Source: JBICHM01 sp043101835 (GTDB lineage: Bacteria > Planctomycetota > Phycisphaerae > Phycisphaerales > UBA1924). From it: DNA of 6,763 nucleotides. Location: NCBI GenBank assembly GCA_043101835.1, contig JBICHM010000212.1:1-6763 (forward strand), read 5' to 3'. The position numbers and the translations under genes were made by a program. This document shows positions 1 through 6,433 of this stretch, piece after piece (the stretch's first letter is position 1; every line of letters begins with the position of its first letter). The notes beneath the pieces are model-generated. The model was not told where the DNA came from. It searched no databases and saw only the letters and a list, made by a program, of their open reading frames with translations.

Positions 1-2
1 CT

Positions 3-3000
3 GCGGCGTCCCCGGGCCTCGGCGAGGGTGGACGTCGGGTCAGCCTCACCCAACTCGCGCCCGACGCGTTTCCGGACGCGCCCGCCGCGGCGGCGCTCCG
101 GGCCGTGCCCGACCTGGATACCCGCTTCGGCCGGCACGATCGGTTGCTTTATGCCACCGACGCCTCCCTCTATCAGGTGGAGCCGCTGGGCGTCGTTGTG
201 CCGCGCACGGTGGCCGCGCTGGAGCGCGCCGTCACGATCTGCGCTGCGCATGCGATGCCGATCCTCCCGCGCGCCGGCGGCACGAGCCTCGCCGGGCAGG
301 CCGTGAACCGCGCCGTGGTGATCGACACCTCTCGTCACCTCCGCGCGATCCACGATGTGGATGTTGAACACCGACGCGTGCGCGTCGAACCCGGCGTCGT
401 GCTCGACCACCTCAACGAGGAACTGGCGGCGCGCGGCACCGGCCTGTTCTTCGGACCCGATGTCGCCACCAGCGCCCACGCCTGCATCGGCGGCATGATG
501 GGGAACAACTCCGCCGGTGCGCGATCCATCCTCTATGGCCGGACGGTCGAGCATGTGCTCGGGATCGATGCGGTCCTCTGCGATGCCGAGGGGCACGCGG
601 TTCGCCTGCGATTTGACGAGGGCGCTGCGACGCGCGACGAGCGCGTCCGCGCGATCTCCGAGCGCGTCGCCAAGGTCGTGCGCCGCAACGCCCCGCAGAT
701 CCGCGAGCGCTTCCCGAAGACCACACGGCGCGTGGACGGCTACAACCTCGACCTGATCCTCGATCAGGTCGAGTCCGGCGGCGTCGAGGCGATGAACCTC
801 GCCAAACTGCTGGTCGGCAGCGAGGGCACGCTGGCGGTGACGGCGTGCGCCGAGCTCAACCTCGTCCCGGCGGCGGCGGCTCGGGCGCTGGCGGTCATCG
901 CGTACCCGACGCTGCGGGATGCGGTCGAGAATGTCGTCGCGATCCTCGACGCGAAACCCAGCGCCGTCGAGCTGCTCGATGACATGATCATCAGCCTCGC
1001 CCAGCGCAATCCCGAGCACGCGCGCAATGTCGAACTGCTGCCCCATATCGACGGGCGCCCACCCGGGGCGGTGCTGTATGTCGAGGCGCAGACCGAGGGC
1101 GAGGCGTCGGACCTCGACCGCACGCTCGAGCGCATCTGCGCCGCGGCGCCTGGGCGGTCCGTCCACATCCACCGCACGCAGGCCGAGATGACCCGCGCCT
1201 GGGCGCTGCGCAAGGCCGGCGAGCCGCTGCTCCACGGCCTGCCCGGCAACCGCAAGCCCATCACCTTCATCGAGGACACGGCGGTCGATCCGGGTCGCCT
1301 CGCGCGGTTCGTGGAGGCGTTTCGGCAGCTCTGCGAGCGCCACGGCACGACGGCCTCCTTCTACGCCCACGCCTCCGTCGGCTGCCTGCACATCCGCCCG
1401 CTGCTTGACCCGCACGACGTGGCCGATCGCGAGCGCATGCTCGCCATCGCGCAGGAGGCGACCGACCTCGTTCGTGCGCACGGCGGCGCGCTCTCCGGCG
1501 AGCACGGCGATGGACGCGCTCGCAGCCCATTGCTCGAACGCTTCTATGGCGACGAGCTCATGGAGGCATTCCGCGAGATCAAGCGCATCTTCGATCCGCG
1601 CAACCTCTGCAACCCAGGCAACATCGTCGGCCCGCACGAGGAGCCCGACATGCTCCGCGACTTTCGCGTCGCGGCGTCGAAGGCCGGCGAGCACGCGGTC
1701 GCGTCCGTCGACACCTTCTACGACTACACCGAGCAGGGAGGGTTCCTGCACGCGGTCGAGCAGTGCAACGGCGCCGGCGTCTGTCGCAAGACGCGCAGCG
1801 GCACGATGTGCCCGTCGTATCGCGCCCTGCGCGATGAGCGCCACGCCACGCGCGGGCGCGGCAATGCGCTGCGCCTGGCCATTACCGGGCAGTATCCCGA
1901 GGGCCTCCGCCCCGCCGGCGAGCCGCGCTGGGACGATCCCGACACCGTCGAGACGCTCGACCTCTGCCTCTCCTGCAAGGCCTGCAAGGCCGAGTGTCCG
2001 AGCAACGTGGACATTGCAAAGCTCAAGGCCGAGTACACCGGCCAGCGCAACCGCCGGCGCGCACTGCCGCCTGTGCGTGATCTCGCGATGGGCAATGTGC
2101 GCACCTTGATGCGCATCGCGAGCGTCGCGCCGGGTGTCGTCAACGCCGTCAACCGCAGCGCACTCTTCCGGCTCATTGCAAATCCGGCGGGCGGGCTGGC
2201 GAAGCAGCGGTCGTTGCCGCCGGTGGGCCGATCGGTGGAGGGGTGGTTCCGCAGTCGCACCTGCGCCGGCGACCGCCCGCGCGTCGGGGTCTTCCACGAC
2301 TGCTTCACCGGCTACGGCGAAGGATCGATTGCGAAGGCGTGCGGCGCGCTGCTGGAGTCCTTCGGCTACGAGCCGGTGCTCGTCAGCGCCGGCTGCTGCG
2401 GGAGGCCATTCCTCTCGCTGGGTCTGCTCGAGCAGGCGCGCCGGCAGATCGAAGCGACCGGCGCGCGCCTCGACCGCGCGCTGCGCGACGAGCGTCTCGA
2501 CGCGATGCTCGTGCTCGAACCCTCGTGCCTCTCGGCATTCTGCGACGACTGGCTCTCGCTGAAGTCGGGGCTTGCGCCCGAGGTACGCCGGCGCATCGCC
2601 GGCTGCGCCGTGCTGCCCGAACAGTTTCTCGACGAGCGTTGGGACGAGCACCCGAGGCGACCCGAGTTGGCCGGCACTGGCGCCGAGGCGCTGCTGCACA
2701 CGCACTGCCACCAGAAGGCGCTGGAGGGACCCGAGTCGAGCGCCCGTTTCCTGCGACGGCTGGCCGGCGAGAATATTCGCGTCCTCGACGCCGGGTGTTG
2801 CGGCATGGCCGGCGCCTTCGGGTACAAGAAAGCCACCTACGACCTCTCCGTCGCCGTCGGCGAAATCGCCCTGGCCCCGGCCGTCCGCGCGGCGCCGGAG
2901 GCGACCGTCTGCGCATCCGGCACATCGTGCCGCCATCAGGTGCGCGACCTCACCGGCAGGCGCGCCCTGCACCCCGTCGAACTCGCCGCCTCGCTCGTCG

Positions 3001-3029
3001 GGGCGCATGACCCGGAGCCTCACCGATGA
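3..3029 (+). CDS. FAD-linked / Fe-S 2-hydroxyacid dehydrogenase (YdiJ or Dld-II type fusion), possibly 5'-partial
   Basis: Predicted to oxidise a D-2-hydroxyacid (D-2-hydroxyglutarate or D-lactate) at FAD and pass electrons through iron-sulfur clusters towards quinone or another acceptor. It has no membrane helix, so it is cytosolic or peripheral. Residues are numbered from GTG 105. The FAD-binding half runs from about 28 to 250, with PRAGGTSLAGQ at 55-65, GNNSAG at 133-138 and GSEGTLAV at 238-245. The FAD-oxidase C-terminal domain follows, with GEHGDGR at 465-471 and CNPGNIV at 502-508. A family-typical cysteine motif has C554, C560 and C569-P570 (GTMCPSY), and a classical CxxCxxCxxxCP spans 621-632. 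Two CCG domains follow (C733 with CC764-765; C868 with CC898-899). GTG 105 would give 974 residues but has no Shine-Dalgarno. The frame is open, GC3-rich and protein-like back to base 3, and relatives usually have more residues before the LYATDAS segment. I therefore favour a start left of the window. The substrate cannot be settled by reading. Confidence 0.93.
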   Translation, partial: AASPGLGEGGRRVSLTQLAPDAFPDAPAAAALRAVPDLDTRFGRHDRLLYATDASLYQVEPLGVVVPRTVAALERAVTICAAHAMPILPRAGGTSLAGQAVNRAVVIDTSRHLRAIHDVDVEHRRVRVEPGVVLDHLNEELAARGTGLFFGPDVATSAHACIGGMMGNNSAGARSILYGRTVEHVLGIDAVLCDAEGHAVRLRFDEGAATRDERVRAISERVAKVVRRNAPQIRERFPKTTRRVDGYNLDLILDQVESGGVEAMNLAKLLVGSEGTLAVTACAELNLVPAAAARALAVIAYPTLRDAVENVVAILDAKPSAVELLDDMIISLAQRNPEHARNVELLPHIDGRPPGAVLYVEAQTEGEASDLDRTLERICAAAPGRSVHIHRTQAEMTRAWALRKAGEPLLHGLPGNRKPITFIEDTAVDPGRLARFVEAFRQLCERHGTTASFYAHASVGCLHIRPLLDPHDVADRERMLAIAQEATDLVRAHGGALSGEHGDGRARSPLLERFYGDELMEAFREIKRIFDPRNLCNPGNIVGPHEEPDMLRDFRVAASKAGEHAVASVDTFYDYTEQGGFLHAVEQCNGAGVCRKTRSGTMCPSYRALRDERHATRGRGNALRLAITGQYPEGLRPAGEPRWDDPDTVETLDLCLSCKACKAECPSNVDIAKLKAEYTGQRNRRRALPPVRDLAMGNVRTLMRIASVAPGVVNAVNRSALFRLIANPAGGLAKQRSLPPVGRSVEGWFRSRTCAGDRPRVGVFHDCFTGYGEGSIAKACGALLESFGYEPVLVSAGCCGRPFLSLGLLEQARRQIEATGARLDRALRDERLDAMLVLEPSCLSAFCDDWLSLKSGLAPEVRRRIAGCAVLPEQFLDERWDEHPRRPELAGTGAEALLHTHCHQKALEGPESSARFLRRLAGENIRVLDAGCCGMAGAFGYKKATYDLSVAVGEIALAPAVRAAPEATVCASGTSCRHQVRDLTGRRALHPVELAASLVGAHDPEPHR
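3014..3017 (+). promoter_or_regulatory. Shine-Dalgarno GGAG for the M24 gene
   Basis: GGAG lies eight bases before ATG 3026, inside the last codons of the dehydrogenase gene. It supports this start and reinitiation across the ATGA overlap (stop TGA 3027-3029). Confidence 0.6.
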
Positions 3030-4177
3030 GCGATACAAACCGCGCCACGATCCGCGCCGGCGCCCCCGCCCACAACCCCTGGCTGCTGCACGTCGCGCCA
3101 TTCCCCGTCGGCGACGCCGCGGCGTACCTCGAACTGCCCGGCAAGGGGACCGCCTTCATGGTCCGCGACATCGAGGCGGCACGCGCGAAGGCGGCGAAGA
3201 TCGCCGACCGCATCGTCGTGCCCGCCGACTTCGCCCCCGATGGCGGCCTGCCCAGCGACCGCGACATCGCCACCGCCATCGCCACCGCCGAGTTCGTGCG
3301 CCGCGAAGGCGTCAGCGAGATCTGGGCCGACCGCTCGCTCCCATTCGTCTTCGCCGATGCGCTCCAGAAGGCCGGCGTGGCGGTGCGCTGTGACCCCGAG
3401 ATGGGCGTGCGTGAGCGGCGCATGAAGTCGTCGCGCGAGATCGACTGCCTCCGCGCCGCGCAGCGGAAGACCGAGCAGGCCGTCGAGTTCGCCTGCCGCC
3501 TGATCGCCCGCGCGACGCCCGATGCGCAGGGCGTCCTCCAGCACGAGGGCGCCCCGCTCACGAGTGAGCGCGTCATCGGCATGATCAACATCTGGCTGCT
3601 CGAGCACGGCATGGGCGTCAGCAACAGCATCGTCGCCGGCGGCGCCGAGGGCGGGGACTGCCACAACCGCGGCGCCGGCCCGCTCCGCACCGGCGAGCCG
3701 GTCATCATCGATGTCTTCCCCATGGACCCCGCCACGCACTTCTTCGGCGACTGCACGCGCACAGTCGTCCACGGCGAGCCGACCGGCGAAGTCGCGACGA
3801 TGCACGCCGTGGTCGTCGAGGCGAAGCGCGCCGCGATCGCGATGTGCAAGGCCGGCGTCACGGCCGAGGCGGTGCACCGGGCCGCGATTGGCGTCATCGA
3901 GAAGCACGGCTACACCCGCGCCTTGCCCCCCGAGGGCGCCGGCGCGGAGTTCACCAGCATGCAGCACGGCACGGGCCACGGCGTTGGGCTGGATGTCCAC
4001 GAGCCGCCGCTGCTCGATGACGGCGGCCCCGAACTGCTCCCCGGCGAGTGCCTCACCGTCGAACCCGGGCTCTACAACCTCGTTCTCGGCGGCGTGCGCG
4101 TCGAGGACATGGTCCTCGCCGGCGACGGCGGCTGCGACAACCTGAACTCGATCCCTGAGGGGCTGGACTGGTCCTGA
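3026..4177 (+). CDS. M24-family metallopeptidase (Xaa-Pro aminopeptidase/dipeptidase-like)
   Basis: A 383-residue cytosolic protein with the two-part creatinase/prolidase layout: an N-terminal domain (about 1-135) and a C-terminal pita-bread domain (about 140-375). Known family members are dinuclear metal hydrolases that remove an N-terminal residue before proline or split Xaa-Pro dipeptides. All five expected ligands are visible: D229 (IIDVFP), D242 (FFGDCTRTV), H318 (GTGHGVGLDVHE), E346 (TVEPGLY) and E360 (VRVEDMV). The likely catalytic histidines H213 (DCHNRG) and H325 are also present. The 13-residue step between the two aspartates is longer than the 11 in E. coli PepP, as in the FP-containing subgroup of M24. 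There is no signal peptide. The start is set by the ATGA overlap with the dehydrogenase and by a GGAG eight bases upstream. Non-peptidase members of the fold (creatinase, ectoine hydrolase) cannot be excluded, so the substrate is open. Confidence 0.92.
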   Translation: MSDTNRATIRAGAPAHNPWLLHVAPFPVGDAAAYLELPGKGTAFMVRDIEAARAKAAKIADRIVVPADFAPDGGLPSDRDIATAIATAEFVRREGVSEIWADRSLPFVFADALQKAGVAVRCDPEMGVRERRMKSSREIDCLRAAQRKTEQAVEFACRLIARATPDAQGVLQHEGAPLTSERVIGMINIWLLEHGMGVSNSIVAGGAEGGDCHNRGAGPLRTGEPVIIDVFPMDPATHFFGDCTRTVVHGEPTGEVATMHAVVVEAKRAAIAMCKAGVTAEAVHRAAIGVIEKHGYTRALPPEGAGAEFTSMQHGTGHGVGLDVHEPPLLDDGGPELLPGECLTVEPGLYNLVLGGVRVEDMVLAGDGGCDNLNSIPEGLDWS

Positions 4178-4180
4178 GTC

Positions 4181-4696
4181 TCAGGCGCCGGGCCGCTCGT
4201 ACCGGTCGAGGTGGCATTCGTAGATGTCCACATCGAGCACGCGCCCGAACTTCTCGCCGACGCGATGCAGCGTGCCGATGCGGACGAAGCCGAGCGACTC
4301 GTGCAGGCGCCGGCTCCCTTCGCGTGTGGACTCCATCCGCGCCAGCAGCACGCCCAGTCCGGCGTCGCGCCCGAGGCGGATGAGTTCGGCCAGCAGCGCC
4401 CGTCCGACGCCGCGTCCCTGCGCATCGTGGCGTACATACACCGACACTTCCGCGGCCCGCGCGTACCCGCATTTCGGCGACCACGCCCCGAGGTTCGCGA
4501 AGCCGAGGACGCGCCCGTCATCATCGAGCGCGACGATGCCGGGATGGCGCGCATTCGTTCTGGCCGCGAACCATGCCCGCTGCTGCTCGGGCGTTACCTC
4601 CGCCGTGTCGAGCGTGGCGACGCCCTCGCGGATCTCGCGGTTGTAGATCGCGAAGACGGCTTCGAGGTCCGACGCCTGCACGGGGCGGATGCGCAT
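4181..4696 (-). CDS. GNAT N-acetyltransferase, phosphinothricin acetyltransferase-like
   Basis: A 171-residue single-domain GNAT enzyme, the normal length for the PAT/YncA group. Members transfer acetyl from acetyl-CoA to a small amine: phosphinothricin, or methionine sulfone/sulfoximine in housekeeping relatives. It opens with MRIRPVQASDLEAVFAIYN, typical of the group. The SVYV strand at 85-88 follows E83, the position proposed as general base in PAT enzymes. The acetyl-CoA pyrophosphate loop is Q93-G-R-G-V-G98, and the C-terminal signature is LHESLGF (131-137), VGEKFG (146-151) and DVDIY (155-159). The ATG is chosen because it begins the conserved fold. The same frame stays open far upstream, but only as antisense-independent noise inside the MATE gene. 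The gene starts 23 bases after the MATE stop on the same strand, with no Shine-Dalgarno. It may be co-transcribed with the MATE gene or have its own near-leaderless start. The real substrate is unknown; herbicide resistance should not be assumed. Confidence 0.92.
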   Translation of the reverse strand: MRIRPVQASDLEAVFAIYNREIREGVATLDTAEVTPEQQRAWFAARTNARHPGIVALDDDGRVLGFANLGAWSPKCGYARAAEVSVYVRHDAQGRGVGRALLAELIRLGRDAGLGVLLARMESTREGSRRLHESLGFVRIGTLHRVGEKFGRVLDVDIYECHLDRYERPGA

Positions 4697-4703
4697 GGCG
4701 GGG

Positions 4704-4709
4704 ATTGTA
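4704..4709 (-). promoter_or_regulatory. Possible -10 element (TACAAT) before the GNAT gene
   Basis: TACAAT lies in the 23-base gap between the MATE stop and the GNAT ATG and is conspicuously AT-rich for this window. It ends seven bases before the ATG, so transcription from it would give an almost leaderless message, which would fit the missing Shine-Dalgarno. No convincing -35 box sits 16-18 bases upstream, so this is a weak call. Confidence 0.2.
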
Positions 4710-4719
4710 CGACGGCGCG

Positions 4720-6408
4720 TCAGACGGTCGTCCGCGCCCAGCCGCCGTGGAGGAAGCGGGCGAGGAACATCGCGCCGCGGAAGACGAGCTCCACGAGCAG
4801 GCCGACCCAGATGCCCGTCAGCCCCCAGTCCGGCCCGGGGTTGGGCAGATGCATGCCGCCCCACAGCGGCACCTCGATGCCGGAGAAGAACCAGGCCATC
4901 GGGAGGCGGAGCGCATAGGTGCTGATCCAGGTGATGTACATGACGACCTTCGAGTCGCCGGCGCCGCGCATGCCCGTGCGGAGCGCGAGGCCGATGGCGA
5001 AGGGGATCTGGATGAAGCCGGTCATGAACAGCAGCGTCGGGGTGTACTCGAGGTGCGCCTCCTGCTGGCTCATGATGCCGACGATCTGGCGCGGGAAGAG
5101 GATGAAGCACAGCCCCATGGCGCCCATGAAGGCGCAGGCGATGCTCGTGCACGCCCACGCGGCCTTCTTCGCCATCTGCGCACTACCGGCGCCGAGGTAC
5201 TGGCCCATCAGCGTCGCCGCGGCCATGCCCATCGAGAACCCTGGCAAAAAGCTCAGCGACTCCACGCGGATCGCGATGATGTGCGCGCCAAGGTAGCCGG
5301 GAATCTGGAAGGCGCCGACGAGGAGGAGGATCAGGAAGTTCCCGAACCACATGCCGGTCGATTCGACAAAGGAGGGCAGCCCGACGCGCACCAGGCGGCG
5401 CATCGTGTGCCAGTGGGGCACGAGGCGGCGCCGGCGCAGGCGCACCCCGCTGGCGCCGGAGATCAGCCAGCCGGTCACGATCAACGCGCCGATGCCCCAC
5501 GAGGCGAACGTGCCGATCGCGATGCCGGTGATCCCCATGTCAAAGGGGAAAGGATTGTGCACGAGCGTCGTCGAGACGGCCTCGCCCTCGGCGTTCAGGC
5601 GCGTCCGCGCGATGTCCACACCGGCGAGCGCCCACGAGAGCGCGATGTTCACCCCGTTGACGATCAGCATCGTCCACAGCGGCCGGTAGGCGTCGCCCGC
5701 CGCGCGGCAGCAGGCCAGGCCGGTCAGCATGACCGAGTTCATCGGCACGGCGGCGGCTGCCCAGCGCAGGTACACCACCAGGGCCCCGCGCGCGTCCGCA
5801 AGATAGGTCGCGGCGTTCTCGCCGCCTCCGTCGCTGACATTGATCAGCGCCCGCGCGATCAGCGGCGCCCCGGCGAAGACCACCACGCCCACCAAGGCGC
5901 CCATTGTCGTTGAGAGCAGCAGCGCCTGACCCAGGGCGGCGTTCGCCACCGCCTGCTTCCCGCCGCCGACGGCGCGGCTCACGAGCGCAGTTGCGCCGAT
6001 GCCTACCGACAGCCCGATCAGCGAGAGGAACCAGAGGATGTACGACGCCCCGCCGATGGCGTCGGTCGCCGCCTCACTCAGGCCGGCCGCGAGCACCGTG
6101 TCCACGAGCCCGACGAGGCTGTTGAGGAACGACTCGACGAGGATCGGCCACGACAGCACCCAGATCGCGCCCCAGAGCGAGAGGCCCGCGAGGCGCCCCG
6201 AGATGAGGCGGCCCTGGTCGTCGAGGCGGGGCTGCTGGCGCCGGGGCGGAGGCGGCTCGGGCGTGCAGTGCGCCTCCCCGCCGATCGAGCTGAACTCCTC
6301 GCTGTCGCGAGCAGCAGGGTTGTCGCCGCCTGAGCGCACGCGCCGTCTCCCGTCGCCCGCCCGGCCGACCCGATGGGGCCGCGGGGCGGAAGGGGGGATC
6401 GTAGGCAC
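4720..6408 (-). CDS. MATE-family multidrug/toxin efflux transporter with long N-terminal tail
   Basis: An inner-membrane exporter of the MATE family (MOP superfamily), which typically drives drugs, cations or metabolites out by H+ or Na+ antiport. From GTG 6408 it has 562 residues against roughly 440-480 usual. Twelve hydrophobic segments can be placed in two homologous halves, about 79-316 and 339-549. Family signatures include VDTVLAAGLSEAAT (102-115), GVGIGATALVSRAVG-like sequence at 134-148, GFSMGMAAATLMGQYLGAG (390-408) and RGAGD (481-485). The extra length comes from a polar, proline/arginine-rich tail of about 70 residues (PPPPRR at 52-57) and two long loops, 263-291 and 509-529. The start is uncertain. 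GTG 6408 keeps a 25-base gap to mraY, but GTG 6337-6339 (539 residues) has a better-spaced GGGAG. No other ATG, GTG or TTG occurs before helix 1, so at least 48 residues of tail are real. It follows mraY and precedes the GNAT gene on the same strand. The substrate is unknown. Confidence 0.93.
   Translation of the reverse strand: MPTIPPSAPRPHRVGRAGDGRRRVRSGGDNPAARDSEEFSSIGGEAHCTPEPPPPRRQQPRLDDQGRLISGRLAGLSLWGAIWVLSWPILVESFLNSLVGLVDTVLAAGLSEAATDAIGGASYILWFLSLIGLSVGIGATALVSRAVGGGKQAVANAALGQALLLSTTMGALVGVVVFAGAPLIARALINVSDGGGENAATYLADARGALVVYLRWAAAAVPMNSVMLTGLACCRAAGDAYRPLWTMLIVNGVNIALSWALAGVDIARTRLNAEGEAVSTTLVHNPFPFDMGITGIAIGTFASWGIGALIVTGWLISGASGVRLRRRRLVPHWHTMRRLVRVGLPSFVESTGMWFGNFLILLLVGAFQIPGYLGAHIIAIRVESLSFLPGFSMGMAAATLMGQYLGAGSAQMAKKAAWACTSIACAFMGAMGLCFILFPRQIVGIMSQQEAHLEYTPTLLFMTGFIQIPFAIGLALRTGMRGAGDSKVVMYITWISTYALRLPMAWFFSGIEVPLWGGMHLPNPGPDWGLTGIWVGLLVELVFRGAMFLARFLHGGWARTTV
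6347..6351 (-). promoter_or_regulatory. Candidate Shine-Dalgarno GGGAG for an alternative MATE start
   Basis: On the minus strand GGGAG lies seven bases before GTG 6337-6339, an ideal spacing. The best match before GTG 6408 (GGGGAG) is about 13 bases away. The upstream 23 codons also contain an AGA, a codon expected to be rare at this GC content. Together these favour the shorter 539-residue protein without proving it. Confidence 0.4.
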
Positions 6409-6433
6409 GGGCGGACCCGGCGCTCCCCGACCG

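Noticed and set aside
28..306. A small + strand frame starting at GTG 28 with an AG-rich stretch before it.
   Set aside because: It overlaps the dehydrogenase in another frame, and its product is Arg/Pro/Ser-rich without family resemblance.
3020..4000. A 326-codon open frame on the - strand opposite the M24 gene.
   Set aside because: The opposite strand encodes a protein with a full M24 active site. The antisense product is Ala/Gly/Arg/Asp-rich with no recognisable motif.
4173..4185. Inverted repeat CCTGA-gtc-TCAGG at the convergent junction, considered as a shared terminator.
   Set aside because: Three of five arm positions are simply the two facing TGA stops. The loop is only three bases and no T-run follows on either strand.
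4211..4918. A 235-codon open frame on the + strand opposite the GNAT and MATE genes.
   Set aside because: It crosses two well-supported genes on the other strand and has no domain signature.
4697..5158. Extension of the GNAT frame upstream into the MATE gene, giving a 325-residue fusion.
   Set aside because: The added part is a second-frame reading of the MATE gene rich in His/Arg/Pro. The GNAT fold begins exactly at ATG 4696.
4573..5913. A 446-codon open frame on the + strand across the MATE gene.
   Set aside because: It is antisense to a clear MATE gene. Its product is a His/Arg/Asp/Ala-rich mix with no hydrophobic core or domain, as expected from the complement of GC-rich coding DNA.
6357..6389. 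GC-rich imperfect inverted repeat (CCGCCCGGCC with GGCC-gcg-GGGCGG) downstream of mraY, considered as a terminator or attenuator.
   Set aside because: No T-run follows on the minus strand, the stem needs a three-base bulge, and such pairings are common at this GC content.
4720..6408. Possibility that the transporter is the lipid II flippase MurJ, given mraY next door.
   Set aside because: The motifs (VDTVLAAGLSEAAT, RGAGD, ATLMGQYLGAG) are those of MATE exporters, and it has 12 predicted helices rather than the 14 of MurJ.
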